Assembly (NCBI GenBank): GCA_003225295.1
Contig: QHYZ01000088.1
Span: 1-57,025 of the forward strand
Reading direction: 5' to 3'
From: Acidobacteriota bacterium
GTDB taxonomy: Bacteria > Acidobacteriota > Terriglobia > Acidiferrales > UBA7541
Length of the DNA stretch: 57,025 nucleotides
In this document: positions 1-9,324 of the stretch, piece after piece
Numbering within the stretch: the stretch's first letter is position 1
Layout: each line of letters opens with the position of its first letter
Notes under the pieces: generated by a model
The model's database searches: none
What the model was told of the DNA's origin: nothing
What the model saw: only the letters and a program-made list of their open reading frames with translations
Made by a program: the position numbers and the translations under genes

Positions 1-1
1 A

Positions 2-700
2 GCCGCAAGACAATCGAAAGTCCAGCTCGGCGTGATTTTCCAGGACCGCATCAAGCCGCACATTCGCCAACTCAAAAACTGGGTGGATCAAGGCCTGCTC
101 GGCAAACCGTTGTTCGTGGATGCCCGCGTGAAGTGGTATCGCCCCCCCGAGTACTACGCCAATTCGCGCTGGCGCGGCACACTGGCGCTCGATGGCGGCG
201 GCGCCTTGATCAATCAGGGCGTGCACACCGTCGACTTGCTCCTTTGGCTGCTCGGTGATGTCGTTCGCGTGCAAGCCCGCACCGCCACCGCGCTTCACAA
301 GATCGAAGCCGAAGACACCGCCGTCGCCATCCTCGAATTCGCCAGCGGCGCCTTAGGCCTTTTCCAGGCCAGCACCGCTGCCTATCCCGGCTACCCCCGC
401 CGCGTTGAACTCTCCGGCTCCGAAGGCACGGTCATTCTCGAACACGACCGCATCATCGCCGCCAACCTCCGAAACACTCCCCACGCCACCGCTTCCGCCG
501 CCCTCGACGAGAACGAAAGCGCCTCCTCCGCCGTCGTCAGCGATTTCCGCGGCCATCAAACGGTCCTCGAAGATTTTCTCCAAGCCATCGAGCACCATCG
601 CGCCCCCGCCTGCGGCGGCCCTGAAGGCCGCCGCAGCATCGCCCTCGTCGAATCCATCTACCGTGCCGCCAAAACTCCCGGCCAGATTGCTGCCGTGTGA
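2..700 (+). CDS. Gfo/Idh/MocA-family oxidoreductase, C-terminal part (cut by window edge)
   Basis: The reading frame is open to the left edge, so the gene starts outside the window; the GTG at 32 is only an internal codon. The visible part begins with the strand GVIFQDR and continues with a stretch around GGGALINQGVHTVDLLLWLLG, which is the usual substrate-side His-containing helix of Gfo/Idh/MocA enzymes (GGG...H..D). The N-terminal Rossmann fold is therefore missing from view. Family members are NAD(P)-dependent sugar or cyclitol dehydrogenases in the cytoplasm. The substrate cannot be told from this fragment. The next gene on the same strand starts 75 nt downstream and may be co-transcribed. 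Family assignment is firm; function is not. Confidence 0.85.
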   Translation, partial: AARQSKVQLGVIFQDRIKPHIRQLKNWVDQGLLGKPLFVDARVKWYRPPEYYANSRWRGTLALDGGGALINQGVHTVDLLLWLLGDVVRVQARTATALHKIEAEDTAVAILEFASGALGLFQASTAAYPGYPRRVELSGSEGTVILEHDRIIAANLRNTPHATASAALDENESASSAVVSDFRGHQTVLEDFLQAIEHHRAPACGGPEGRRSIALVESIYRAAKTPGQIAAV

Positions 701-775
701 TCGGAGAATTTCCGAATCATTTGTCCAAATTCGCAGGATTCGTGTAGAGTTCGCTGCATCTCACGAGGTGCGCCA

Positions 776-1897
776 ATGGCCACAACTCTCGCGGCTTCTG
801 AAAAAGGCATTCTGCCCCCGACCATTACCCCTGAGCCCCGGCCCGCAACGAAACGCTATGTGGCGCTGGATGCATATCGCGGGTTCATCATGCTGGTCCT
901 GGCTGCGGAGGGATTTGGGTTCTCCGCCCTAACGGGTGATCCCACCTGGGGCCGGATCGCGAACTGGTTCGAGCATGTGCCCTGGGAAGGCGGCGTGTTT
1001 TGGGACATGATTCAGCCCGCCTTCATGTTTATGGTCGGCGCGGCCATGCCGTTCGCCATGGCCCGTCGCATAGAACTGGGCGCCACACCTCGGGAAAATT
1101 TTCGTCACGTGCTGACGCGCTCCATCCATCTCATCATCTTGAGCCAAATCCTCATCTGGGTCTCTGCCGGCCATATCAAGCCGCAATTGATCAACGTTCT
1201 TTCCCAGATTGCCTTCACCTATTTCCTTACCTATCTCATCATGCGCTGGCCGTGGCGATACCAGGCCCTCGCGGCTTTTCTGCTGCTCGCGGGATGGACG
1301 GCATTGCTTTTCGCTTTCCCTGGGCCTGATGGTCCGTTCTCTCACCGGAATCACATTGGGCTGCGGGTCGACCGCGCCATCTTTCGCTACGATTACGACC
1401 CGGCGTACTCCACGCTGAACTTCCTCACCAGCACGGTGTGGACCTTGGCGGGCGCTTGGGTGGGGCGGATGCTCATGAGCAACAAATCGCATCGGGAGAA
1501 TCTGACCAAACTGGCTGCCGGAATGGCGCTCTCTTTCGCGCTGGCCTTCGCTTTACACCCGTGGATCCCCTTCATCAAACAGGTCGGCACGGCGTCCTTC
1601 GTGCTGTATAGCCTCGGCTGGGTGCTCTTGATGTTCATCGGGTTCTATTGGTTGGTTGAGGCACGCGGCTATCGCAAATGGACATTTCCCCTTGTCGTCG
1701 TGGGCATGAATTCCATCTTCATTTATTCGTTGAGCATGCTTCTGGTCCAATGGCTGGATCGTGCCGTCGGAGTTTTCACCTTTCACTACAAATTCGTCGG
1801 GACACTCGCTCCGGTGGCGCAAGCATGCACCATTCTGCTGGTCATGTGGTACATGTGCTATTGGCTGTACAAGCGGAACATCTTCTTGAAGCTATGA
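776..1897 (+). CDS. DUF5009 / HGSNAT-like integral membrane acyltransferase
   Basis: A 373-residue protein with about nine to ten hydrophobic segments. The N-terminus carries the signature LDAYRGF followed by a first membrane helix, typical of the DUF5009/YeiB/heparan-alpha-glucosaminide N-acetyltransferase group, whose members are thought to move an acetyl group from acetyl-CoA across the membrane to a terminal sugar. In bacteria these genes often sit in glycan-use loci, which fits the surroundings. The ATG at 776 is preceded by a GAGGTG ribosome-binding site seven nucleotides away, which supports this start. A role in acetylating an imported sugar is inference; the membrane topology and family signature are what the sequence shows. 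Confidence 0.8.
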   Translation: MATTLAASEKGILPPTITPEPRPATKRYVALDAYRGFIMLVLAAEGFGFSALTGDPTWGRIANWFEHVPWEGGVFWDMIQPAFMFMVGAAMPFAMARRIELGATPRENFRHVLTRSIHLIILSQILIWVSAGHIKPQLINVLSQIAFTYFLTYLIMRWPWRYQALAAFLLLAGWTALLFAFPGPDGPFSHRNHIGLRVDRAIFRYDYDPAYSTLNFLTSTVWTLAGAWVGRMLMSNKSHRENLTKLAAGMALSFALAFALHPWIPFIKQVGTASFVLYSLGWVLLMFIGFYWLVEARGYRKWTFPLVVVGMNSIFIYSLSMLLVQWLDRAVGVFTFHYKFVGTLAPVAQACTILLVMWYMCYWLYKRNIFLKL

Positions 1898-1981
1898 ACG
1901 CACCCGGCCTCGCGCTCATTGAATCCGTCTATCTAGCAAACCGCAGAAAATCCCCGTCGCCTCGCCATTGCCTGACCGAAA

Positions 1982-4900
1982 CTACTGGATGGTAACGGTT
2001 ACCTTGGTGTTAGCCCAGATCGTGGGGAGGGCGGCGTTGGGGCCCGGCGTCGCCGCAGTCACAGTAAACATGTAGTTGCCGGGTGTCGTGCCGAGAATTC
2101 CGCCACCTGGACCGCTACCCGTGCCGGCGCATGCCACCAGACCGCCGACAATTACCATAACGAAAAAGAAACTCAACCAGGAGAGTGGCCTGCGCCTTCG
2201 GGCCCGGATTCCGAATACCACCATGCCGAGCAGGGCTACTCCGGCGTGGGCCGCAAGCCAGGCCATGCGATTCGGCGAGGGAAAGACGAACGCGCTCGAA
2301 CTCGCAGCGGTAGAACTGATAGTCATCGTGGCGGTCACCGCGCTTGTACCTGCAATGTTGACAGAAGACGGAATACTGCAACCGGGAAGATACTTCGCCG
2401 CCGCTGGGGAGCCAGAGAGCGCACAAGTGAAATTGACCGCGCCGGTAAATCCACCCATTGGCGTGACCGTCACGATTGAAGTGTTGCCCGTCGTTGAACC
2501 GGGAACCACGATGGTAACGGGAGTTCCGCCAACGCTGAATGGGACTGTCTCAGTTGCCAAGATGCGCGCACGGGCCGGGGCGTAAGTAGAGTCGCCATCG
2601 TAGGAGACATCAAAAGTGATCTTGCCGGGATTGAAAGAGTTGCCGTCCCCAGTGAAGCTTGCCGAGCCGTTTACCAGTGCCGCAGCACCACTAGTCGAAG
2701 ACTCATCTCCGTAGCCATGGAATTCCGCGATTCCCGTGGGAGCTGGTAGGCCCGCAACACCGGAAACGGTGACCGTGAGGGCAAAGGACTGCGCCTCATT
2801 AAAAGGATTGGGATTGACGACGGCGGACACGCTGGCGGGTTGCTGGACCGTGATATTGATGGCCGAAGATGTGGCGGGATTGCAGTTGGCGTCGCCACTA
2901 TAGATCGCGGTGACAGAGTCTACGCCCAGCGGCAAAGCGGTGGTGTGAAGGATGGCGGCCCCAAGGTGAGGATTGAAGGGATCCGGGTCAATTGATGCGG
3001 CGCCGAGCACGATGGAACCGGAGTAGAACGTGGCGGTACCGGTGGGAGCTGGGGCGGTGTTGGAGGCAAGAACCAGCAAGGTGAGCGCTGTGGTTGAGCC
3101 CACCACGACGCGGCTGGCGTTCGCGGAAAGGTTAACCGTGGGTATCACCTTGATGATCGTAAAGGTGAGCGGAGTAGTGCTCGAAGATGCGTTGAAGCTG
3201 GCGTCGCCCGAGTAGCTGGCACTTAGACTATGCGTTCCGGCTGGGAATCCACTGCTGGGGATCCACTCAGCCACACCGTTGGAGGTGAGACTGACCGGAC
3301 CGGAGCTGGCCGTGCCCGTGCTCGCCGTATCGAGAAAGTTGGCGGTTCCCGTGGCTATTCCATCCGTTGAGCCTGGGGCAGCATTGACACCTGTGGGTTG
3401 GGCATCGATGGTGATGTAGGAACCGTAAGGGTAGCTGCCACCGTCGGAGATACTGACGAATAAAAGGCTGTTGAAGTTGAAGTAGCTGCCAAAGACAGAC
3501 GTAGTGCTGGCTTCCGGGGCCACATTGAGGGTAACCGGAGAAGAACTGCTTGGCGCGAAGATGGTGTCGCCGGCGTATTTCGCAATCACATCGTATTGCC
3601 CGCCGGGAAAATTCTTGAAACTGCTTGCTACCGTGCCGCCTTCGAGCGCTAGTTCGCCCACGCCTGTATTGACGGGAGGAGTGGCGGTGGTGACCAGGCC
3701 AACCTGGCCAGAAGGCGTGCCGCCATTACCGTTCACGCCGATGCTGATGGTGACGGGAGTCCCGTGTGTAAAACTCGTCGGGCTAAGGCTAAGTGTGGTG
3801 GTCGTGGGCGTGAATTGCAGCGAAGTCCAGTACTTGAGGAGCAGAGCGGCATCGACGCTGCCGAGGCCGGTGGCCTGATCATAGCCTGCGCCCGCATAGT
3901 ATTGGCCCAGGGTGTAAAAACCGTTGGTGTTGTCGTTGAGAGTGCTGAGTGCGCAGGAAGGCGTGCCCCGCTGGCAAGGCACGTTGTTGCTACTGATCGC
4001 GATGTCATGGAATACCGAGGGATGCTGTGCGGCAAGCGGATAGAGTGTGAAGTTGGCTTGGCCTTGTGGCCCGTATTTCTGGTTGATGAGGGCCATAATG
4101 CCGGCCATGGCGGGCGAAGAAGCAGAAGTGCCGCCGATACCCACGATCCTTACGCCCTCCTCGTCCGGAATGCAATCGTCAGAAAAGGCGCAAATGGGAT
4201 AGAAGCTATCGTTCGCGTTGTCGGCGGCGAACAGAGAAATATCGGGAAGGTCGCGTACCCCGTCGGCGGGCACGCCACTGCCTGTTTGCCAGGCTGGCTT
4301 GGGATAGCCGCCAGAGCAGGAGGCGAACGAGCCGCTGGAGGCAAGGACGCCCGCAGTACAACCGCTGGCGCCACCGCTGCCGGCAACGATCGTGGGGTTG
4401 TCCGAGCTAAACACTCCTCCAGTCGAAAGGTTAAAGCCAAAGGCGTGGTTCCAGGGTTGTTCAGGAACAGGTTTGAGGAGAGAGTTGGCTGGCAGCGTCG
4501 TTGGCGTGAGGTTCCAGAAGGTCGCCAGCTCGGTGTTCTGTGCGGCAGCCGTGCCGTTGAAGGTGCTGTAGAAGAAGTCGGTGCCCCCGACAGATATGTT
4601 CCAAGGTGTGGAGGAGAAACCGCTCACGCCAAGCCCTTGTTGTGCGACCTGCGGGATGTCGAAGTTGTCGCAGCCCGCTGAGCCGCCGTCGCCGGCGGAG
4701 ACGAAGGACGTTTGTCCTTGGGCGGCGGCCTGTTCCCACACGGCGGCCCAGAATTGGTTTCCGGCCGAACCAAGAAATTGTTCACAGTTCCCGTAGCTGG
4801 TACTGAGGACGGCGGCCTGGTCGTCGTCGACTGCCCGCAAGGCAGCAAGATTTAGACCGGATTCGAGAGCGCTGTCGGCGGAAGTGTAGAGATTGATTGT

Positions 4901-5890
4901 GGCGCCGGGCGCAACCGCGCCGGCAAGTTCAACATCGAGGTAGGATTCAAGGGCAGCCCCGTTCAGGCCAGGATCCTGGCCGTCGATGACCACGTTGAGC
5001 GCCTTGGCGGGCAGACCAAAAAGGGCGCGATACGCGGCAACGATCGCAGGGTCGACGTTGGAGGCACCAATGATGCCGATAGTCACACCGTCGCCGTTGA
5101 TGCCTGCGCCGTAGAGGGGATTCAGGTCGTACTGGACAGCGAAATCACTAGGGGCCAGCGCCAACGCGAAGGGATGGAGTGTCCACTCCGACCTCACCTG
5201 GTGTGTGCGGAGTTCATACGTGGCTCTGCCAAGCACGACGCTGTAGGACTTCGGCCGGAAATCGTTCATCGCGGTGATTCCCGCGACGACCGGCGCGAGC
5301 GCGGCGGGAATTTGAGGATCGCGATCGTTGGCGTGATGCTCTTCTCCCTGGACGAGGTAGGTGTGGATTTCCGTGTGGAAGGCCCCGCGGATTTGCCCGG
5401 CGTTGCCGGAGAATTCAATGGCTGTTTTGCCCCTGCTGACACGGGCTACGGAAAAGCCATGCGACTGGAGCCATGCGACCACCCCCGCGACATCCGACTC
5501 AGCCGGGCCGTACAGCTTGCCGAACTGCTCCGGCGTGAGCCACTGGTGATAGCTGCGGCGGCCAGGAGCGTGGGCATCCTCAATAAACTGGCGAAGCGCG
5601 GTCTCCCGCGCGGGAGAGCGCTTAAGGAGCAGAAGCATGCGTTCAGCTGGAAACGAATCAACAACCGCACCCTGATCGTAGCGGGCCTGGGCCAGCGGAT
5701 GTATGTTGCCTCTGAGGGTGACGCGCTGGCTGTTATCGATGGGCTGCTTTGGGGAAGAGACGGACGGCGATGGCCCGAGCGCTACGCTGCTCGTGATGGC
5801 AGCGACTCCCGTCAGGAAACCAAGTGACCAAAAACGCCCAAAGGCTCCGGGCACTATGGACCTCCTCACCCAAAATGCGCAGCGGTCCAA
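1982..5890 (-). CDS. Secreted S53 peptidase (pro-kumamolisin) with Ig-like repeats
   Basis: 1302 residues. After a hydrophobic N-terminal segment (about residues 20-40) comes a pro-kumamolisin activation domain (about 60-215), then a sedolisin/kumamolisin catalytic domain (about 240-690). The catalytic residues are visible: Glu315 and Asp319 (E-SYL-D), oxyanion Asp401 (SAGDGG) and nucleophile Ser589 (GGTSASSP). The rest is a chain of bacterial Ig-like repeats of about 90 residues each. Near the C-terminus two hydrophobic stretches are separated by an Arg-rich linker (RARRRR), then about 50 more residues follow. Members are acid-active serine-carboxyl endopeptidases that remove their own prodomain. 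No obvious operon partner; it is transcribed away from the IS-rich region. The family call is very secure; the surface-anchoring role of the tail is inferred. Confidence 0.93.
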   Translation of the reverse strand: MDRCAFWVRRSIVPGAFGRFWSLGFLTGVAAITSSVALGPSPSVSSPKQPIDNSQRVTLRGNIHPLAQARYDQGAVVDSFPAERMLLLLKRSPARETALRQFIEDAHAPGRRSYHQWLTPEQFGKLYGPAESDVAGVVAWLQSHGFSVARVSRGKTAIEFSGNAGQIRGAFHTEIHTYLVQGEEHHANDRDPQIPAALAPVVAGITAMNDFRPKSYSVVLGRATYELRTHQVRSEWTLHPFALALAPSDFAVQYDLNPLYGAGINGDGVTIGIIGASNVDPAIVAAYRALFGLPAKALNVVIDGQDPGLNGAALESYLDVELAGAVAPGATINLYTSADSALESGLNLAALRAVDDDQAAVLSTSYGNCEQFLGSAGNQFWAAVWEQAAAQGQTSFVSAGDGGSAGCDNFDIPQVAQQGLGVSGFSSTPWNISVGGTDFFYSTFNGTAAAQNTELATFWNLTPTTLPANSLLKPVPEQPWNHAFGFNLSTGGVFSSDNPTIVAGSGGASGCTAGVLASSGSFASCSGGYPKPAWQTGSGVPADGVRDLPDISLFAADNANDSFYPICAFSDDCIPDEEGVRIVGIGGTSASSPAMAGIMALINQKYGPQGQANFTLYPLAAQHPSVFHDIAISSNNVPCQRGTPSCALSTLNDNTNGFYTLGQYYAGAGYDQATGLGSVDAALLLKYWTSLQFTPTTTTLSLSPTSFTHGTPVTISIGVNGNGGTPSGQVGLVTTATPPVNTGVGELALEGGTVASSFKNFPGGQYDVIAKYAGDTIFAPSSSSPVTLNVAPEASTTSVFGSYFNFNSLLFVSISDGGSYPYGSYITIDAQPTGVNAAPGSTDGIATGTANFLDTASTGTASSGPVSLTSNGVAEWIPSSGFPAGTHSLSASYSGDASFNASSSTTPLTFTIIKVIPTVNLSANASRVVVGSTTALTLLVLASNTAPAPTGTATFYSGSIVLGAASIDPDPFNPHLGAAILHTTALPLGVDSVTAIYSGDANCNPATSSAINITVQQPASVSAVVNPNPFNEAQSFALTVTVSGVAGLPAPTGIAEFHGYGDESSTSGAAALVNGSASFTGDGNSFNPGKITFDVSYDGDSTYAPARARILATETVPFSVGGTPVTIVVPGSTTGNTSIVTVTPMGGFTGAVNFTCALSGSPAAAKYLPGCSIPSSVNIAGTSAVTATMTISSTAASSSAFVFPSPNRMAWLAAHAGVALLGMVVFGIRARRRRPLSWLSFFFVMVIVGGLVACAGTGSGPGGGILGTTPGNYMFTVTAATPGPNAALPTIWANTKVTVTIQ

Positions 5891-6074
5891 TCACCGACTT
5901 CACGAATATGACGTGGCACTACGTCGAATCTGTTTCTTTCCCGATAAAACGTTCCGGGCGACAAGACTGAAAACCGGCCACAGAGAAGGCCTCCGAACCG
6001 GCAACGGGCGGGTGTTACCTGTATCTAGCATACGTCTACCGGAACAGATCCGTTACCCCTTTTTGCCCGTGGCG

Positions 6075-6107
6075 AGGGCAAGTCCAGCACATCAGGGCGG
6101 GGTAAGC
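6075..6107 (+). repeat. Left-end-like sequence of an IS200/IS605 relative
   Basis: By eye, 26 of 33 bases match the left end of the complete IS605-type element (9399-9431), including a 16-nt block that differs at one position (TCAGGGCGGGGTAAGC here). It lies in the 400-nt non-coding stretch upstream of the S53 peptidase gene. Together with the tnpB fragment at 6601-6738 it suggests the two borders of a decayed related element. Confidence 0.5.
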
Positions 6108-6286
6108 GAGCCTTAAACAGTTAAGATAGTGCGTGCAATTCGGGGTGTATGTCATGCAGCATGGGATACGAACGAACAAACGTCTATCTTGCGAAACCGC
6201 AAAAGGCGGTGTTCCGAAAAGATTGCCAAGGAAGGGTATTTTTGTTGCTGGACTGGTACGACGAATCGTAGATAAGGAGCTCGACC

Positions 6287-6664
6287 GTGGGCAAAAACAA
6301 AAAGGGTGAACCACTGATCGAAGTCGCCTGTGCTGGCTGTGGAAGAACACAACGCCTGCGGGAGAGAAAGGTCGTTTTGTGCGACGGATACACTTGCGGA
6401 TTCGGCGGAGACTGTGTCAAGAATCCTGGATTCATTCTCCCCACCGTGCCAGATGGCTGCGTTCGCCACATCGTTCCTCATGCGGCGGGTGCTTTGGAGT
6501 GGATACAACACTCGCTTCGCAACACCAGAAGAAGCAGCGGCAATCGCCAGAGCCCGAGATGTGCTGCTAAGAGCCAAGGCGCAATTTCAATACAGATAGA
6601 GAAGGGCTTCACGGACTGGCTTCAGCCCACACCGGAACGAAAGTTAAGCAGAAGTCCGGGCTGA
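6287..6664 (+). CDS. Small zinc-ribbon-like protein, possibly frameshifted
   Basis: The GTG start at 6287 has a strong AAGGAG site upstream. The first 50 residues contain paired cysteines (CAGC near residue 15, then C32, C37 and C43), suggesting a small metal-binding ribbon. From about position 6500 the next frame looks more protein-like (Ala/Glu/Arg-rich helix ending in a stop at 6597-6599) than the annotated tail, so a single frameshift may have split one gene of about 100 residues. I do not recognise the family. It lies between the left-end-like repeat and the tnpB fragment, so it could be a passenger of a dead element or an older resident gene. Existence as a gene is moderately likely; the C-terminal sequence is doubtful. 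Confidence 0.35.
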   Translation: MGKNKKGEPLIEVACAGCGRTQRLRERKVVLCDGYTCGFGGDCVKNPGFILPTVPDGCVRHIVPHAAGALEWIQHSLRNTRRSSGNRQSPRCAAKSQGAISIQIEKGFTDWLQPTPERKLSRSPG

Positions 6665-6738
6665 ACCGTGCCATCCTTCGCCAAGGCGGGGGAGAACTAG
6701 GTCGCCAGTCTCCGGGCAGTCGCCAAACAGACTCCTAA
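6601..6738 (+). pseudogene. tnpB fragment (IS200/IS605 relative)
   Basis: Read in the frame starting at 6601, this stretch encodes the conserved TnpB segment KSGLNRAIL followed by GELGRQ. It corresponds to KSGLNRSIL and FELRRQ in the intact TnpB at 9872-11071. Neither the RuvC residues nor the zinc finger are present, and the fragment ends at a stop at 6736-6738. It is clearly a remnant and is too diverged from the intact copy to be a recent deletion product of it. Confidence 0.7.
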
Positions 6739-7676
6739 AGACCCAGCCGCCGCGCACAATCTTGAAGAATCTCCACCTCCCAAGGCGGACGCTGGGGATT
6801 TCTCGGATGGGGAAGATCCGTCGGCATCCTCCCCGTCGAATGCAAAAACACCGCAGCGGAATGTTTGTACGCCGGAACTGGCTCGCGAAACGCCACGTTT
6901 CCCAAGTACTGCAGCGCATCCGACAAGGCGTAATACGCAGGATCACCCGCCTCCCAGAGCCGGTCGCGTTCGGCGAATTTCTCCGGGGCAAAGGTCGCCA
7001 GTCCCAGCAAATAATCCGATCCGTACTCGATCATGTTGATGCCCAGATCGTTTCCCGTGTAGATGCGGAAATCCGGCCGGTGCGCGTCGCGGAGCGCGAG
7101 CCGCTCCAGCTCGATCAGCCGGTCGAGTGAAGAATGTTTCATTCCCTTGATTTCCGGAATGTCCATCAACCGAAGGAAAGTTTCTTCATCAAAGATTTCT
7201 CCGTTGGGGGCAAACACCGGTCCCAGCTCGAAGGCCAGCACGTGCGCGTATCCCCGGCACGCCGCCCGATACGCCGCCGCTTTCTCGGCGGCCGATTTCC
7301 CGTGCAGCCGGCTGGTTTGAAACAAAATTGGAATTCCTCCCTGTCTAACAATGTCGTCCATCTGCTTTCGGTAGAGTTCGAGGATGTCTCCTGGCTGCCC
7401 TTCGATATAGGCGCCGCCCACAAATTGCGCGTCGGTGCCCAGAGCTTCTCGGGTCCAGCGCAGCACGTCAAGTTTTTCCGTTTCGCTCAGATAATTGACG
7501 TAGCCGGTGTCCATGTTCACGGCATTCATCAATCCGGCGCGATGCGTGGCACGCAGATGATTTTGAAAGGCTTCGACGGCAATTCGCCCATTCGCTTTAA
7601 ATGGCAGGAGCGCCGCGGCGATGCCCTGCACCTTGCGGCCAAGTTGTTGCCGCTGATTGATGGATCCGATTTTCAT
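6735..7676 (-). CDS. Dihydrodipicolinate synthase (DapA/NanA)-family lyase
   Basis: 313 residues of a class I aldolase TIM barrel. The Schiff-base lysine is visible as Lys180 in KGMKHSS, matching the G-K-[DE/H]-S context of the family. The segment that carries the catalytic tyrosine in DapA (YNVP) reads FELGP here, so that tyrosine appears to be Phe149. The enzyme may therefore be a divergent lyase or hydratase acting on another 2-oxo acid rather than a true DapA. Start chosen at the ATG of 7676 because it overlaps the stop of the upstream flavoenzyme gene as ATGA; a longer upstream frame has no family similarity. Coupled translation suggests the two enzymes act in one pathway. The real substrate is unknown. 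Confidence 0.8.
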   Translation of the reverse strand: MKIGSINQRQQLGRKVQGIAAALLPFKANGRIAVEAFQNHLRATHRAGLMNAVNMDTGYVNYLSETEKLDVLRWTREALGTDAQFVGGAYIEGQPGDILELYRKQMDDIVRQGGIPILFQTSRLHGKSAAEKAAAYRAACRGYAHVLAFELGPVFAPNGEIFDEETFLRLMDIPEIKGMKHSSLDRLIELERLALRDAHRPDFRIYTGNDLGINMIEYGSDYLLGLATFAPEKFAERDRLWEAGDPAYYALSDALQYLGNVAFREPVPAYKHSAAVFLHSTGRMPTDLPHPRNPQRPPWEVEILQDCARRLGL

Positions 7677-9139
7677 CGCTTCGCTTTGGCAATCTTCAGC
7701 TGCTCCGCCAGTGCGGAAGTCTTGTAGTAACTGTCCAGCGGATAGCAACCGGAAGGCAAGCCCTTCCGGGGCGCGGTGGTGCAATCGCTGAAGGTTCGAC
7801 AAATTCGCCTGTGTTCAATGGTTTTTCCTTCGGTGGCATCCCAAAGCAACTCAGGATAAGTCAAAATCATTCTTCCCAGACCAACTGCGTCCACCCATCC
7901 CTGGCGCACCGCTGCTTGCGCCACGTGGGGCAGAAAATCCTGCAAGTAACTGTAAGCCGTTCCCACCAGGATCAGCTTCGGAAAGAGCCGCTTTAATTGT
8001 TGGGTGACTTTCATCTGCCGCGCCACGCCAACCAGGGGATCTTCCGGAGGCTGATATCCATCGGATGGCGGATAAAGCGCCGGCCGTTGAATATGCGGAT
8101 TGTAGTAGGGACTCCCCGCGGTGATGTTCACAAGCCGGACCTCCAGATCCTCGAGCAAGGACAGCAACCGGATCGTCTCGGTGAGATCCGCCTCGGTGGG
8201 ATGGAACGGATTCACGCCGAATCCCCAGCGGTAAGGAACCAAGCTGTCATGCGGTTCGGGAATTCCCGGTCCCAACTTTCCCTTCGTCGATTGCGACGGA
8301 TCGGGACGAAATGGCACGGTGTCAAACGCCGAGAGCCGCACGCCGATGTGAATCCCTGGCGCCATCGAGCGGATCCCTTCGACCACTTCCCGCAAGAACC
8401 GCGTGCGGTTCTCGAAACTGCCGCCGTAGTTCCCTTCTCGCGTATGCGCGCTTAGGAATTCGTGCCCCAGGTATCCGTGGCAATGCTTGATATCCACGAA
8501 GTCGAAGCCTAATTCCTGCGCCATTTTCGCCGCGCGATGAAATTCTTCGATGATCGCACCGATTTCGCCATCGGTCAGAACCACATAGTCAGGAGACAAA
8601 CCCATCTTTCGATCCAAGATGGGATGATGATAAAGAATGCGCGGCTCCGCTCGATCGTGAGCATTCGGCCGGCAATAGCGTCCGGAATGCGTCAACTGCA
8701 ATCCGATAAAGAGTCCTTCCTCCGAGCCCGTGGTCCGCTTATGTTCTTCAACCAGGATTTTTCGCAATCCCGCCAATCCCCCTCGGGTATGCCGCGCCAT
8801 CACCAGCTGATTCGGATTCGCGCGCCCTTGGTGCGAGACCGCGACCGCTTCACCTCCCCAAATTAGTTTTCCCCCGCTTCGTCCGAATTTTTTCCAGCGA
8901 TGGATGGTGTGCTCGCTGGGATTCCCATCCGCGGTGCCATCCCATCCTTCCATCGGATGAACGGCGATGCGGTTGCCGATCTTGATTTCGCCGCGCGAGA
9001 GCGGCCATCTGAGCGGTCGATCGGCGCCGCTCGCTATCTCGCTATCGCAGGGAATCGTCAATCCCAGTGAGTGAACATGATCTTCAAAGCGCTTTACATC
9101 CTTCACCGTCCCCAGCCGCAGAATCGGCAGCGTGTTCAT
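7673..9139 (-). CDS. NADH:flavin oxidoreductase / old yellow enzyme family
   Basis: 488 residues of an FMN-binding TIM barrel. Visible signatures are the FMN-side strand around HPMEGWDG (residues 61-68), a conserved GLQLTHSGR segment (146-154) and the active-site region [10 protein letters not shown] with His219/His221, followed by [12 protein letters not shown], which is typical of the OYE/2,4-dienoyl-CoA reductase group. No C-terminal Fe-S/FAD extension is present, so it is a single-domain OYE. Start taken at the ATG of 9139: it forms an ATGA overlap with the preceding short frame. It is coupled to the lyase downstream. OYE enzymes reduce activated C=C bonds or demethylate; here a role in breakdown of an unsaturated sugar- or aromatic-derived acid is a guess. 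Confidence 0.88.
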   Translation of the reverse strand: MNTLPILRLGTVKDVKRFEDHVHSLGLTIPCDSEIASGADRPLRWPLSRGEIKIGNRIAVHPMEGWDGTADGNPSEHTIHRWKKFGRSGGKLIWGGEAVAVSHQGRANPNQLVMARHTRGGLAGLRKILVEEHKRTTGSEEGLFIGLQLTHSGRYCRPNAHDRAEPRILYHHPILDRKMGLSPDYVVLTDGEIGAIIEEFHRAAKMAQELGFDFVDIKHCHGYLGHEFLSAHTREGNYGGSFENRTRFLREVVEGIRSMAPGIHIGVRLSAFDTVPFRPDPSQSTKGKLGPGIPEPHDSLVPYRWGFGVNPFHPTEADLTETIRLLSLLEDLEVRLVNITAGSPYYNPHIQRPALYPPSDGYQPPEDPLVGVARQMKVTQQLKRLFPKLILVGTAYSYLQDFLPHVAQAAVRQGWVDAVGLGRMILTYPELLWDATEGKTIEHRRICRTFSDCTTAPRKGLPSGCYPLDSYYKTSALAEQLKIAKAKR

Positions 9140-9324
9140 GCTGGTCTTTGTCCCTTGGCCAGTCCCTCGACCGCTGAGGCGTCCAGCAAAGCCATGCCTA
9201 CGACGCAAAACAGAACCACAAACGAAGTCGCCGCGACTTCGAGCAGCCGACGGTCTGTCTCCGGCCTTCGCATGGAGTTGGGATTGCCAGAATCTACGAG
9301 GTTGCTCTTTCTCTGTACCGCCAT
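9136..9324 (-). pseudogene. Short one-helix protein, likely internally deleted MFS transporter
   Basis: A 62-codon frame with ATG at 9324 and a GGAG site upstream. It encodes a charged N-terminus, then [11 protein letters not shown] and a single hydrophobic helix, and ends in a short polar tail whose stop overlaps the start of the flavoenzyme gene (ATGA). The N-terminus resembles the first helix of MFS carriers, and the tail could be the original carrier C-terminus, so an in-frame deletion of the middle is the simplest reading. The complete IS605-type element lies only 58 nt upstream of the start. Alternatively this is a genuine small membrane protein. The deletion reading is inference from remembered family N-termini. 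Confidence 0.4.

Noticed and set aside
2076-3880. Repeated similar segments suggesting tandem DNA repeats
   Set aside because: They are Ig-like protein repeats of the S53 peptidase with diverged DNA, not a tandem repeat array or CRISPR.
3764-4681. Long plus-strand open frame (about 305 codons)
   Set aside because: It lies opposite the S53 peptidase, has low-complexity composition and no recognisable motif; it is a shadow frame of a GC-rich gene.
5174-5827. Plus-strand frame of 217 codons
   Set aside because: It is antisense to the signal and prodomain part of the S53 peptidase gene.
7134-7727. Plus-strand frame of 197 codons
   Set aside because: It is antisense to the DapA-family lyase gene with its Schiff-base lysine motif.
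9084-9100. AAAGCGCTTT palindrome resembling the LacI operator core
   Set aside because: It is inside the coding start of the flavoenzyme gene, lacks the GTAAGCGCTTAC match and is explained by the codons for Lys-Arg-Phe.
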